In this document: piece by piece, positions 1 through 11,001 of the stretch
Numbering within the stretch: the stretch's first letter is position 1
Layout: each line of letters starts with the position of its first letter
Position numbers and translations under genes: made by a program
DNA from: Asaia bogorensis
GTDB taxonomy: Bacteria; Pseudomonadota; Alphaproteobacteria; Acetobacterales; Acetobacteraceae
Reading direction: 5' to 3'
Length of the DNA: 42,560 bases
NCBI GenBank assembly: GCA_945897825.1
Contig: CAMDGX010000034.1
Coordinates: forward strand, 1 to 42,560
The notes under the pieces: generated by a model
What the model was told of the DNA's origin: nothing
Databases searched by the model: none
The model's input: only the letters and a program-made list of their open reading frames with translations

Positions 1-2
1 TG

Positions 3-89
3 CGCGGCAGGACCGCCTACCGCAAGAACATCAGCGGCGTGCTGCAGGGCATCCCAGCGTTCTGGAACGTCCAGCGCGTCACCTCCTGA
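3..89 (+). CDS. ABC transporter solute-binding protein, C-terminal end only (partial)
   Basis: The window opens inside a gene. The frame from position 3 to the TGA at 87-89 encodes about 28 residues, including TAYRKNISGVLQG and FWNVQR. These match the C-termini of the next two genes (TAYRKDIGGVVDG/FWNVKR and TAYRSDITGVLNG/FWNVRR), so this is the tail of a fourth paralogous family-5 (peptide/nickel type) periplasmic binding protein. Its start and signal peptide lie outside the window. A GC-rich hairpin follows directly. The assignment rests on paralogy within the window. Confidence 0.8.
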   Translation, partial: RGRTAYRKNISGVLQGIPAFWNVQRVTS

Positions 90-107
90 GCTAGCGCCAC
101 CACCACC

Positions 108-134
108 CCGGCCCGGGCCATGCGCCCGGGCCGG
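108..134 (+). other. Intercistronic GC hairpin between binding-protein genes
   Basis: The arms CCGGCCCGGG (108-117) and CCCGGGCCGG (125-134) form a perfect 10-bp stem around a 7-nt loop. No T-run follows, and a Shine-Dalgarno AGGGAGA lies just before the next ATG at 152. It could be a partial terminator or a 3' RNA stabiliser that sets relative expression of the tandem genes. The structure is seen directly and the role is inferred. Confidence 0.5.
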
Positions 135-151
135 CATAGGGAGACAGACCC

Positions 152-1738
152 ATGCAACGCCGAACCTTCATCGCCGCCTCCGCCGCCGGCCTCGCGCTGC
201 CGTCCGTGGTGCGCGCCCAGGCGGCCACCACGCTGCGCTTCATCCCGCAGATCGACCTCACCTTCCTCGATCCGCACTTCACCCCGGCGAACGTGACGCG
301 CGTGCACGGCTTCATGGTGTTCGACACGCTGTTCGGGGAAGACGGCAAGGGCGGCACCAGCCACCAGATGCTGGCCGGCCACGTGGTGGAGGATGCCGGC
401 AAACTCTGGAAGCTCACTTTGCGCGACGGGCTGATGTTCCACGACGGAACGCCCGTGCTGGCGCGCGACTGCGTCGCCTCGATCAAGCGCTGGGCGCGGC
501 GTGACCCGATCGGCGAGGCGATGATCGCCGCCACCGACGACCTGTCGGCCACCGACGACAAGACCATCGTGTTCCGCCTGAAGAAGCCCTTCCCCCTGCT
601 GCCCTACGCGCTCGGCAAGGCCGCCTCGCCGATGTGCGGCATCATGCCCGCGCGCCTGGCCGAGACCGATCCGTTCAAGCAGGTGCCGGAGGTCATCGGC
701 TCTGGCCCCTACCGCTACAAGGCCGACGAGCGCGTGCAGGGCGCGCGCAACGTGTATGAGAAATTCGCCCAGTACAAGCCGCGCGACAGCGGCGGCGCGC
801 CGACCTGGACCGCCGGGCCGAAGGTGACGCATTTCGACCGCATCGTCTGGACCACCATGCCGGACAATTCGACCAAGGCGAACTCGCTGCTGGCCGGCGA
901 GCAGGACTGGTGGGAGAACCCGAGCTACGACCTGCTCCCCCTGCTGCGTCGCAACAACCGCATCGCGCTGCAGGTGCTGGACCCGATGGGCGGCGTTCTG
1001 ATGGTGCGCGGCAACATGCTGCAACCGCCGTTCAACAACCCGGCGATTCGCCGCGCGCTGCTGGAGGCGATCGACCAGACGGCGTTCATGCAGGCGGTGG
1101 TCGGCGACGAGGAGGAATACATCCGCAAGCCCTACGGCGTGTTCCCGATCGGCTCGCCGATGGCCAGCAGCGTGGGCATGGAGGCGCTGACCGGGCCGCG
1201 CGACCTCGCGAAGGTGCGCGAGAAGATCAAGGCCGCCGGCTATGCCGGCGAGAAGGCGGTGCTGATCGTGCCGACCGACTATGTGAACCTGAAGGCCACC
1301 GCCGATGTCTGGGCCGACCTGATGAAGCAGGTCGGCATGAACGTCGACTACGTCGCCACCGACTGGGGCCAGATGCTGACCCGGCGCAACAACAAGGGCC
1401 CGGTCGACCAGGGTGGCTGGTCCTGCTTCACCACCGGCTGGTCGGGCAGCAGCGTCGACACGCCGGCCGGCCACCCGCCGCTGCGCGGCAACGGCGACAA
1501 GCAGGCCGCCTGGCCCGGCTGGTACACCTCGCCCGAGATGGAGAAGCTGCGCGCCGACTGGTTCGAGGCGCCGGACCTCGCCGCCCAGAAGCGCATCTGC
1601 GACGACATCCAGCGCCTGGCGCTGACCGACGTGCCGTTCTGGCCGCTCGGCCAGTCGCTGGCCCCCACCGCCTACCGAAAGGACATCGGCGGCGTTGTCG
1701 ATGGCTTCGCCGTGTTCTGGAACGTCAAGCGCGGCTGA
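152..1738 (+). CDS. ABC transporter substrate-binding protein, family 5 (peptide/nickel type)
   Basis: A 528-residue extracytoplasmic binding protein of the SBP_bac_5 (DppA/OppA-like) family, which captures oligopeptides or similar solutes for an ABC importer. The N-terminus MQRRTFIAASAAGLALPS followed by VRAQA is a twin-arginine (Tat)-like signal with probable cleavage near residue 24. The mature protein carries family landmarks such as DTLFGEDG, LTLRDGLMFHDG and GSGPYRYKADE. The start is supported by AGGGAGA about 8 nt upstream. It is very similar along its full length to the next gene, which indicates tandem duplication. The permease and ATPase genes from 5480 onward are the obvious partners. 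The substrate cannot be told from sequence. Confidence 0.93.
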   Translation: MQRRTFIAASAAGLALPSVVRAQAATTLRFIPQIDLTFLDPHFTPANVTRVHGFMVFDTLFGEDGKGGTSHQMLAGHVVEDAGKLWKLTLRDGLMFHDGTPVLARDCVASIKRWARRDPIGEAMIAATDDLSATDDKTIVFRLKKPFPLLPYALGKAASPMCGIMPARLAETDPFKQVPEVIGSGPYRYKADERVQGARNVYEKFAQYKPRDSGGAPTWTAGPKVTHFDRIVWTTMPDNSTKANSLLAGEQDWWENPSYDLLPLLRRNNRIALQVLDPMGGVLMVRGNMLQPPFNNPAIRRALLEAIDQTAFMQAVVGDEEEYIRKPYGVFPIGSPMASSVGMEALTGPRDLAKVREKIKAAGYAGEKAVLIVPTDYVNLKATADVWADLMKQVGMNVDYVATDWGQMLTRRNNKGPVDQGGWSCFTTGWSGSSVDTPAGHPPLRGNGDKQAAWPGWYTSPEMEKLRADWFEAPDLAAQKRICDDIQRLALTDVPFWPLGQSLAPTAYRKDIGGVVDGFAVFWNVKRG

Positions 1739-1745
1739 CCGTCCT

Positions 1746-1773
1746 GCGGCGGGGCAGGGGGCTGCCCTGCCGC
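1746..1773 (+). other. Intercistronic hairpin between second and third binding-protein genes
   Basis: GCGGCGGGGCAG (1746-1757) pairs with CTGCCCTGCCGC (1762-1773) with one mismatch in 12 bp and a GGGG loop. It starts 8 nt after the stop of the upstream gene and has no T-tract. It resembles the hairpin at 108-134 in position, so its role is probably partial termination or 3'-end protection (inference). Confidence 0.45.
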
Positions 1774-1838
1774 CACCGCTTGCCATACCATTCCCTTCCC
1801 GCCGCCCGCGCGACTCGACGCACTTGGAGATACCCGCC

Positions 1839-3425
1839 ATGAAACGCCGCACCTTTCTCGCCACCGCCGCCGCAGGTGCTGCCCTCGCACCCGCTGTGGT
1901 GCGCGCCCAGCGGCAAACCACGCTCAAGTTCATCCCGCAGATCGACCTCGCCTTCCTCGATCCGCACTGGACCACGGCCTACGTCACGCGCAACCACGGC
2001 TACCTGGTGTTCGACACGCTCTACGGCCAGGACGGCAGCTACAAGATGTCGCCGCAGATGGTCGAAGGCGACGTCGTCGAGAACGAGGGCAAGCTGTGGA
2101 AGCTCACCCTGCGCGACGGCCTGATGTTCCACGACGGCGAGAAGGTCCTGGCGCGCGACTGCGTGGCCAGCATCAAGCGCTGGGCCAAGCGCGACGCCCT
2201 GGGCGACGCGCTCATGTCCGCCACCGACGAGCTCTCCGCCACCGACGACAAGACCATCCAGTTCCGCCTCAAGCGCGCTTTCCCGCTGCTGCGCGACGCC
2301 CTCGGCAAGTCCCCCTCGCCGATGGCCGCGATGATGCCGGAGCGCCTAGCCAACACCGACGCCTTCACTCAGATCAAGGAAATCATCGGCTCCGGGCCCT
2401 ACAAGTACAAGGCCGACGAGCGGGTCCAGGGCTCCAAGAACGTCTATGAGAAGTTCGCGCAGTACAAGCCCCGCGAAGGCGGCACGCCGGACTGGACCGC
2501 CGGCCCCAAGCGCCCGTGGTTCGACCGCATCGAGTGGACCACGATGCCCGACGCCTCGGTCGCCTCCGCGGCCCTGCAGAACGGCGAGCAGGATTGGTGG
2601 GAATACCTTACCCACGACCTGATGCCGCTGCTCAAGCGCAACAACCGCATCAAGGTGGCCATCCAGGACCCGACCGGCGGCGTCATGATGGCGCGCGCCA
2701 ACCACCTCACCACGCCGTTCAACAACCCGAAGATCCGCCAGATCATCAACGCCGCCGTCAACCAGGCGGACTTCATGCAGGCGATCGTCGGCGACGACCC
2801 CGGCATGTTCCACACCCCGCTCGGCTACTTCACGCCCAAGACGCCCTTGGCCAGCGAGGAAGGCCTCGGCATCTTCGTCGGCAACAAGGACTACGCCAAG
2901 ATCAAGTCCGAGCTCGCCGCCGCCGGCTACAAGAACGAGAAGGTGGTGCTGATGGTCGCCGTCGACTACCCGATCCTCAAGGCCCTGGGCGACGTGCTGG
3001 CCGACGTGCTGAAGAAGTGCGGCATGAACGTCGACTACATCGTCACCGACTGGGGCAGCATGCTGCAGCGCCGCGCCAAGAAGGACCCGGCGGAGCAGGG
3101 CGGCTGGAACCTGTTCGTCACGGGCTGGGCCGGCACCGACCACCTGAACCCCGCCGGCCACATCGCGCTCCGCGGCAACGGCGATGCCGCCGGCGCCTGG
3201 CCCGGCTGGTGCGTCAGCCCCGAGATCGAGCGCCTGCGCACCGCCTGGTTCGACGCGCCGGACCTCGCGGCCCAGCAGAAGATCTGCGCGGACATCCAGC
3301 GCCAGGCCCTGATCGACGTGCCCTACACCCCGCTCGGCCAGTACCAGCAGCCGACCGCCTATCGCAGCGACATCACCGGCGTGCTGAACGGCTTCGCCAC
3401 CTTCTGGAACGTACGGAGAGCATGA
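1839..3425 (+). CDS. ABC transporter substrate-binding protein, family 5 (peptide/nickel type)
   Basis: A 528-residue paralogue of the preceding gene with the same length and the same order of motifs (IPQIDLAFLDPHW, DTLYGQDG, LTLRDGLMFHDG, IGSGPYKYKADE). The start chosen is ATG 1839, giving MKRRTFLATAAAGAALAPAVV, a Tat-type signal ending near VRAQR. A GGAGA lies 8 nt upstream. A longer open frame reaches back to 1695, but it overlaps the previous gene and lacks a signal peptide. The stop overlaps the next start in an ATGA, so the two are translationally coupled. Substrate unknown. Confidence 0.93.
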   Translation: MKRRTFLATAAAGAALAPAVVRAQRQTTLKFIPQIDLAFLDPHWTTAYVTRNHGYLVFDTLYGQDGSYKMSPQMVEGDVVENEGKLWKLTLRDGLMFHDGEKVLARDCVASIKRWAKRDALGDALMSATDELSATDDKTIQFRLKRAFPLLRDALGKSPSPMAAMMPERLANTDAFTQIKEIIGSGPYKYKADERVQGSKNVYEKFAQYKPREGGTPDWTAGPKRPWFDRIEWTTMPDASVASAALQNGEQDWWEYLTHDLMPLLKRNNRIKVAIQDPTGGVMMARANHLTTPFNNPKIRQIINAAVNQADFMQAIVGDDPGMFHTPLGYFTPKTPLASEEGLGIFVGNKDYAKIKSELAAAGYKNEKVVLMVAVDYPILKALGDVLADVLKKCGMNVDYIVTDWGSMLQRRAKKDPAEQGGWNLFVTGWAGTDHLNPAGHIALRGNGDAAGAWPGWCVSPEIERLRTAWFDAPDLAAQQKICADIQRQALIDVPYTPLGQYQQPTAYRSDITGVLNGFATFWNVRRA

Positions 3426-5017
3426 GCATGAGCCTGCGGCGCCGCACCTTCATCGCATCGGCCGGGGCAGGGGCGTTCGCTGCCCCTCTCGCCCGACCCG
3501 CCATCGCCCAGGCAGCGCGCGTGCTGAAGGCGGTGCCGCAGGCCAACCTCACCTCGATCGACCCAATCTGGACCACGGCGAACATCACCCGAAACTATGG
3601 CCACGCCGTCTACGACACGCTCTACGGCATCGACCAGAGCTTCGAGCCGCACCCCCAGATGGCCGAGGGCCACCTGGTCGAGGACGACGGCAAGCGCGTC
3701 ACCATTACCCTGCGCCCGGGCCTCTTCTTCCACGACGGCACCCCGGTCCGCGCCGCCGACGCCGCCCAGTCCATCCGCCGCTGGACCCAGCGCACCGCCT
3801 ACGGCCTGAAGCTGAAGGAGGTGCTCGACGAGATCTCCGCCCCCGATGACCGCCGCATCGTGCTGCGCCTCAAGCGCCCCTTCCCGATGTTGTTCCGCGG
3901 CCTCGGCCAGGTCAGCGGCGCCTGCTTCATCATGCCCGAGCGCGTGGCGCAGACCGACGCGTTCAAGCAGATCGACGACCCCACCGGCAGCGGCCCGTTC
4001 TCCTTCAAGAAGGACGAGTTCAACAGCGGCAGCCTGATGGTGTTCGAACGCAACCCGCGCTACGTCCCCGTCGCCAGCGGCACGCCCAGCCTGATCGCCG
4101 GCCCCAAGCAGGTGCATTTCGACCGCGTCGAATGGCACATCATCACCGACCCCTCCACCGCCGGCGCCGCCCTGCAGCGCGGCGAGATCGACTGGTACGA
4201 ACAGCCGCCGCCGGAGCTCCAGGAACTCCTGCAGCGCAACCGCAACGTCGCCGTTGAGCTGATCGACAACTTCCCCCTCGGCGGCGTCATGCGACTCAAC
4301 CACCTGCATCCGCCGTTCAACGACAAGAAGATGCGCCAGGCGATCCTGCCCGCCGTCGACCAGACCGACTACATGAGCGCCGTCGTCGGCACCGATCCGG
4401 CCGACTACCGCGTCGGCACCGGCGTCTTCACGCCCGACACCCCCCTGGTGAACACCGCGGGGCTGGAGGCGCTCACCTCCCCGCGCAGCATCGACCGCGC
4501 GAAGGCGCTGCTGCGCGAGGCCGGCTACACCAACCAGCCGATCCGCCTGATCGGCCCGACCGACATCCTCGCCCCCTCGGCGCTCACCCAGGTCGCCGCC
4601 GACATGTTCCGCCGCCTCGGCGTGAACCTGGACCTCGCCCTGTCCGACTGGGGCACGGTCATCCAGCGCCGCACCTCGCGCGAGCCGGTGGAGAAGGGCG
4701 GCTGGTCGGTGCTCTGCACCGCCTCCTCCAGCTTCGACCAGGCCGACCCCGCCGCCCATTCCATGATCCGCGGCAACGGCACCGCCGGCTGGCCGGGCTG
4801 GCCCGCGATTCCCAAGCTGGAAGAACTCCGCAACGCCTGGTTCGATGCGCCGACGCTGGACGAACAGAAGCGCATCGCCGCCGAAATCCAGCGCACCGCG
4901 CTTGACGAAGTCTCCTACATCCCGCTCGGCAGCTACTTCGGCAAGACCGCCCTGCGTCGGAATCTCACGGGGCGTGTTCCCGGGCTGATGTTGTTGTGGA
5001 ATTTGCGTCGTGTTTGA
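3422..5017 (+). CDS. ABC transporter substrate-binding protein, family 5, divergent paralogue
   Basis: A 531-residue member of the SBP_bac_5 family. The start ATG 3422 shares ATGA with the upstream stop and is preceded by ACGGAGAGC, giving MSMSLRRRTFIASAGAGAF, a Tat-like signal ending near AIAQA. The body keeps DTLYGIDQ, LRPGLFFHDG and the C-terminal pattern LLWNLRR, but is clearly more diverged than the two upstream paralogues. It may therefore bind a different ligand while using the same permease (inference). A 462-bp gap and a hairpin separate it from the permease genes. Confidence 0.92.
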   Translation: MSMSLRRRTFIASAGAGAFAAPLARPAIAQAARVLKAVPQANLTSIDPIWTTANITRNYGHAVYDTLYGIDQSFEPHPQMAEGHLVEDDGKRVTITLRPGLFFHDGTPVRAADAAQSIRRWTQRTAYGLKLKEVLDEISAPDDRRIVLRLKRPFPMLFRGLGQVSGACFIMPERVAQTDAFKQIDDPTGSGPFSFKKDEFNSGSLMVFERNPRYVPVASGTPSLIAGPKQVHFDRVEWHIITDPSTAGAALQRGEIDWYEQPPPELQELLQRNRNVAVELIDNFPLGGVMRLNHLHPPFNDKKMRQAILPAVDQTDYMSAVVGTDPADYRVGTGVFTPDTPLVNTAGLEALTSPRSIDRAKALLREAGYTNQPIRLIGPTDILAPSALTQVAADMFRRLGVNLDLALSDWGTVIQRRTSREPVEKGGWSVLCTASSSFDQADPAAHSMIRGNGTAGWPGWPAIPKLEELRNAWFDAPTLDEQKRIAAEIQRTALDEVSYIPLGSYFGKTALRRNLTGRVPGLMLLWNLRRV

Positions 5018-5479
5018 CAGGAATGGCTTGCGACCGACGCCGCCACGCCGCATAACTGACATATTCGGACGGGAAGAGGCACCGCTTCCCGTTCTTGCCC
5101 GTGATTTGGGTGAACTACACAATGGTGCCGTGGAAATGCCGGTCCCAAGTCCAAACGGATGGGGACAACGAGGAAGTCGAGGCGCTGGCGACCATGCCCA
5201 ATGGATGTTCCACCTGGGCGGTAGCCACAACAAGGCGGCTTCAGTGAACCCGTTTCGAAAGGCAATGTCTCAATCGTCGCGGTTGGCTCTGGCCAGCCGG
5301 CGCGCGCTGGGGCAGGCTACCGGTTCCCGCGGGGTGGCGCGCGTTCGTGCTGGCCACCGTCGCGATGCGTCAGTTTCGATGGAGCTTCCAGCGCCGATGT
5401 CACGCCACCACCCCACCGCTCCCGTGCCGGCGCAGCCCTTGCGCCGCTGCGCGCCTGCAACCCGGAGGTAACCCAGGGG
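5018..5479. other. Long intergenic gap between binding-protein genes and permease genes
   Basis: This stretch of 462 bp has no convincing gene. A frame covering 5010-5471 is open, but its translation is compositionally erratic and resembles nothing I recognise. The gap holds the hairpin at 5069-5092 and a weak promoter-like pair, TTGCGA (5028-5033), 17-bp spacer, CATAAC (5051-5056). The permease ribosome site GGAGGT is at the right end. It is probably a transcription boundary giving the permease operon its own promoter, but I cannot place that promoter firmly. Confidence 0.4.
5069..5092 (+). terminator. Hairpin downstream of binding-protein array
   Basis: ACGGGAAG (5069-5076) and CTTCCCGT (5085-5092) form a perfect 8-bp stem with an 8-nt loop, about 50 nt after the last binding-protein stop. 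Only a weak T-rich stretch (TCTT) follows, so intrinsic termination would be partial. Confidence 0.4.
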
Positions 5480-6421
5480 ATGTTCGCCTATACGGTCCGC
5501 CGCGTCATTGCGACCATTCCCGTCATGGGGGTCGTGGCGCTGTTCGTCTTCAGCCTGCTCTATCTCGCACCGGGCGATCCCGCGGCGATCATCGCAGGCG
5601 ACCAGGCCACGCCCGATGACGTGGAACGCATCCGCGCCTCGCTGGGCCTGGACCGCCCCTTCATCATCCGGTTCACCGAGTGGCTGTTCCGCGTCCTCCA
5701 GGGCGATCTCGGCGTCTCGATCTTCACCAACCTGCCGGTCGCCCACATGATCCAGCAGCGTCTGGAGCCGACCTTCTCGCTCATGGCGCTGACGCTGCTC
5801 ATCGCGCTGACCTTCGCCATCCCGATGGGCGTGGTCGCGGCCTGGAAGCACGGCACCTGGATCGACCGCCTCGTGATGCTGTTCGCCGTGCTGGGCTTCT
5901 CGGTGCCGGTGTTCGTGGTCGGCTACCTGTTGGCCTACACCTTCGCGCTCCAGCTCGACTGGTTCCCGGTGCAGGGCTACACGCCGATCTCCAACGGGCT
6001 CGGTGGCTGGTTGTCCAACCTGATGCTGCCCGCGATCGCGCTGGGCGCCGTCTTCATCGCCCTCATCGCGCGCATCACCCGGGCGACCATGCTGGAGGTC
6101 CTCAATCAGGACTACGTCCGCACCGCCAAGGCCAAGGGCGTCGGCCAGCGGGCGATCCTGTTCGTCCATGCGCTGAAGAACGCCGCGGTGCCGATCATCA
6201 CCATCATCGGCCTCGGCTTCGCCGGGCTGATCGGTGGCGCAGTGGTGACAGAGAGCGTGTTCGCCATCCCCGGCGTTGGCCGTCTCGTCGTGGATGCCAT
6301 CCTGCGGCGCGACTATCCCGTCATCCAGGGCGTGGTCCTGATGTTCAGCTTCGTCTACGTCATCGTCAACCTGATCGTCGACCTGCTCTACACCGTGTTC
6401 GATCCGAGGATCCGCTACTGA
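5480..6421 (+). CDS. ABC transporter permease, DppB/OppB type
   Basis: A 313-residue inner-membrane permease of the BPD_transp_1 (DppB) family. It starts MFAYTVRRVIATIPVMG with a first membrane helix, then the family hallmark LAPGDPA, then a periplasmic segment (roughly residues 35-95) and about five further helices. The EAA-like loop DYVRTAKAKGV, which contacts the ATPase, lies near residues 212-222. GGAGGT precedes the ATG. The TGA shares one base with the next start (TGATG), so it is coupled to the second permease. It should form the translocation pore with that gene product. Confidence 0.94.
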   Translation: MFAYTVRRVIATIPVMGVVALFVFSLLYLAPGDPAAIIAGDQATPDDVERIRASLGLDRPFIIRFTEWLFRVLQGDLGVSIFTNLPVAHMIQQRLEPTFSLMALTLLIALTFAIPMGVVAAWKHGTWIDRLVMLFAVLGFSVPVFVVGYLLAYTFALQLDWFPVQGYTPISNGLGGWLSNLMLPAIALGAVFIALIARITRATMLEVLNQDYVRTAKAKGVGQRAILFVHALKNAAVPIITIIGLGFAGLIGGAVVTESVFAIPGVGRLVVDAILRRDYPVIQGVVLMFSFVYVIVNLIVDLLYTVFDPRIRY

Positions 6422-7335
6422 TGAGCACAACAGTCCTGCCCCCGGATGGGGGGTTCACGCCTGCTCCGAAGCTCGCGGACGTGCTGCCGCCCCGCAAGGA
6501 GCGGTCCGCCCTCGGCATGTTCGTCCACCGCCATCCCACCATCGCGGTCGGCGGCTTCATGGTCACGCTGTTCGTGCTGATGGCGATCTTCGCGCCGCTG
6601 CTCTGGACCGTGGACCCGACGGCCCTGGCCCCCGCGCGGCGCACCCGCCCGCCCAGCGAGCAATACTGGTTCGGCACCGACATGCTCGGGCGCGACGTCT
6701 ACTCGCGCGTGATCTACGGCGCGCGGATCTCGCTGATCGTCGGCTTCGCGGTCGCGCTCATCTCCGCGGTCATCGGCCTGACGATCGGCCTCGTCTCCGG
6801 CTTCATCCGCGCCGTCGACGCGGTCGTGATGCGGATCATGGACGGCCTGATGTCCATCCCGTCGATCCTGCTGGCCATCGCCATGATGGCCCTGACCCGC
6901 GCCTCGGTGGAGAACGTGATCATCGCGCTGGTGATCGCCGACGTCCCCCGCGTCGCCCGCCTGGTCCGCGGCGTCGTGCTCACCCTGCGCGAGCAGCCCT
7001 ACGTGGAAGCAGCCATCGCGGCCGGCACCCGCACGCCGATGATCATCTGGAAGCACATCCTGCCCAACACCCTCGCTCCGGTGACAGTGCAGGCCACCTT
7101 CTTCTGCGCCTCGGCGATGATCTCGGAAGCAACGCTGTCCTTCATCGGCGCCGGCACGCCGCCGATCATCCCCTCCTGGGGCAACATCATGGCCGAGGGC
7201 CGCGCGCTCTGGCAGGTGAAGCCCTACATCGTGTTCTTCCCGGCTATCTTCCTGTCGATCACCGTGCTGTCCGTGAACCTGCTCGGTGACGGCCTGCGCG
7301 ATGCGCTCGACCCGCGCATGGCCAAGAGGATCTGA
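6421..7335 (+). CDS. ABC transporter permease, DppC/OppC type
   Basis: A 304-residue permease. ATG 6421 overlaps the dppB-like stop and yields [11 protein letters not shown], with a cytoplasmic N-tail and then a first helix around residues 40-60. The DppC hallmark [15 protein letters not shown] follows, then about five more helices. The coupling loop [14 protein letters not shown] lies near residues 192-205 and the C-terminus has [13 protein letters not shown] longer upstream frame from 5680 is rejected because it lies inside the preceding gene. It pairs with the DppB-like subunit. Confidence 0.94.
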   Translation: MSTTVLPPDGGFTPAPKLADVLPPRKERSALGMFVHRHPTIAVGGFMVTLFVLMAIFAPLLWTVDPTALAPARRTRPPSEQYWFGTDMLGRDVYSRVIYGARISLIVGFAVALISAVIGLTIGLVSGFIRAVDAVVMRIMDGLMSIPSILLAIAMMALTRASVENVIIALVIADVPRVARLVRGVVLTLREQPYVEAAIAAGTRTPMIIWKHILPNTLAPVTVQATFFCASAMISEATLSFIGAGTPPIIPSWGNIMAEGRALWQVKPYIVFFPAIFLSITVLSVNLLGDGLRDALDPRMAKRI

Positions 7336-7341
7336 TCCCAG

Positions 7342-8340
<999 letters not shown>

Positions 8341-8351
8341 AGAGGTAGAGA

Positions 8352-9392
<1,041 letters not shown>

Positions 9393-9415
9393 CCCTGCCA
9401 CCCTCCAAGGCTCGA

Positions 9416-9450
9416 TGCGCCGGATCCCCCAAGGGTCCGGCGCAGTCGTT
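9416..9450 (+). terminator. Probable intrinsic terminator of the ABC operon
   Basis: TGCGCCGGATCCC (9416-9428) pairs with GGGTCCGGCGCA (9433-9444), with a single bulged T and a CCAA loop. GTCGTTTCC follows, which is a short, imperfect T-tract. Confidence 0.55.
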
Positions 9451-9509
9451 TCCGCCCCTGGCCTTGCCCCCGCTCCCCGCACGGCATGCCGCCGCCGAAG
9501 GATATTCCC

Positions 9510-10991
9510 GTGAAGCTTGAGACGATGCGCCGCGAATGGTTCGGCAACATCCGCGGCGACCTCCTCTCCGGCCTCGTCGTCGCCCTCGCCCTCATCCCCG
9601 AGGCGATCGCCTTCTCCATCATCGCCGGCGTCGATCCGAAGGTCGGCCTCTACGCCTCGTTCTCCATCGCCGTGCTGATCGCCATTTTCGGCGGCCGCCC
9701 CGGCATGATCTCGGCGGCCACCGCGGCCACCGCCGTGCTGATGGTCACGCTGGTGCGCGACCACGGCCTGCAATACCTGCTCGCCGCCACCTTCTTGGCC
9801 GGCATCCTGCAGATCCTCTGCGGCGTCTTCCGCCTCGACCTGCTGATGCGCTTCGTCTCGCGCTCGGTGCTGACGGGCTTCGTCAACGCGCTGGCCATCC
9901 TCATCTTCATGGCCCAGCTGCCCGAACTCATCGGCGTCCCCTGGCTGACCTACGTCATGGTCGCAGCCGGCCTTGCCATCATCTACGGCTTCCCCCGCAT
10001 CACCCGCGCCATCCCCTCTCCGCTCATCTGCATCATCGTCCTGACCGCCATCACCCTCACCCTCGGCCTCGACCTGCGCACGGTCGCCGACATGGGCCAG
10101 CTCCCCACCTCCTGGCCCGCCTTCCTCATCCCCGACGTGCCGCTGACGCTGGAAACCTTCTGGATCATCCTGCCGTACTCCGCCGGCATCTGCGCCGTGG
10201 GCCTGCTCGAATCGCTCATGACCGCCCAGGTCGTCGACGAACTGACCGACACCCAAAGCAACAAGCGCCGCGAATGCGTGGGGCAGGGCATCGCGAACGC
10301 CGCCACCTGCTTCATCGGCGGCATGGCCGGCTGCGCCATGATCGGCCAGTCGGTCATCAACGTGAAGTCGGGCGGCCGCGGCCGCCTCTCCTGCTTCGCC
10401 GCCGGCATCCTGCTGCTGATCTTCTGCGTCGCCCTCGGCGACTGGGTCGGCCAGATCCCCATGGCCGCCCTGGTCGCCATCATGATCATGGTCTCCGTCG
10501 GCACCTTCCGCTGGAGTTCCATCGCCAACCTGCGCACCCATCCGCGCAGCTCCAGCATCGTCATGGTCAGCACCGTGGTCGTCGTCCTCGCCACCCACAA
10601 CCTGGCCATCGGCGTCCTGGTCGGCGTCCTGCTCTCCGGCATGTTCTTCGCCTGGAAGGTGGCCCAGCTCTTCCGCGTCACCTCCACCGCCTCGCCCGAC
10701 GGCACCGAACGCACCTACCACGTCGAGGGCCAGGTCTTCTTCGCCTCCGTGGACGATTTCCTCGCCGCCTTCGACTTCCGCGAGGTGCTGGAGCGCGTCA
10801 CCATCGACGTCTCGAAGGCCCATATCTGGGACATCTCCAGCGTGGCCGCGCTCGACACCGTCGTGCTGAAGTTCCGCCGCGAGGGAGCCGATGTGAAGAT
10901 CGTGGGCATGAACACCGCCAGCGAAACCATCGTCGACCGCCTCGCCATCCACGACAAGCCCGGCGCGCTCGAGCGCCTGGCCGGTCATTGA
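9510..10991 (+). CDS. SulP family anion transporter with STAS domain
   Basis: A 493-residue inner-membrane protein of the SulP/SLC26 family (sulfate, bicarbonate or similar anions). The N-terminal half shows the family pattern [20 protein letters not shown], followed by many hydrophobic helices. A cytoplasmic STAS domain begins near residue 400 with a [15 protein letters not shown] core. GTG 9510 ([13 protein letters not shown]) is preferred because AAGGA sits 7 nt upstream. An ATG at 9486 in the same frame is possible and would add 8 residues. The downstream Usp gene begins 10 bp later, so the two are probably co-transcribed. The anion cannot be inferred. Confidence 0.9.
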   Translation: MKLETMRREWFGNIRGDLLSGLVVALALIPEAIAFSIIAGVDPKVGLYASFSIAVLIAIFGGRPGMISAATAATAVLMVTLVRDHGLQYLLAATFLAGILQILCGVFRLDLLMRFVSRSVLTGFVNALAILIFMAQLPELIGVPWLTYVMVAAGLAIIYGFPRITRAIPSPLICIIVLTAITLTLGLDLRTVADMGQLPTSWPAFLIPDVPLTLETFWIILPYSAGICAVGLLESLMTAQVVDELTDTQSNKRRECVGQGIANAATCFIGGMAGCAMIGQSVINVKSGGRGRLSCFAAGILLLIFCVALGDWVGQIPMAALVAIMIMVSVGTFRWSSIANLRTHPRSSSIVMVSTVVVVLATHNLAIGVLVGVLLSGMFFAWKVAQLFRVTSTASPDGTERTYHVEGQVFFASVDDFLAAFDFREVLERVTIDVSKAHIWDISSVAALDTVVLKFRREGADVKIVGMNTASETIVDRLAIHDKPGALERLAGH

Positions 10992-11001
10992 GGCAGCCCG
11001 C

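Noticed and set aside
2516-3421. N-terminal extension of the third complete binding protein (open frame from 2516).
   Set aside because: The extension is out of frame with and inside the upstream gene. The Tat signal starts at 3422 with its own ribosome site.
5014-5019. TTGACA sequence resembling a -35 box.
   Set aside because: It overlaps the end of the binding-protein gene and has no AT-rich -10 at 16-18 bp.
5010-5471. Open frame of 153 codons in the gap before the permease genes.
   Set aside because: It overlaps the previous stop, has no ribosome site, and its translation lacks protein-like patterning.
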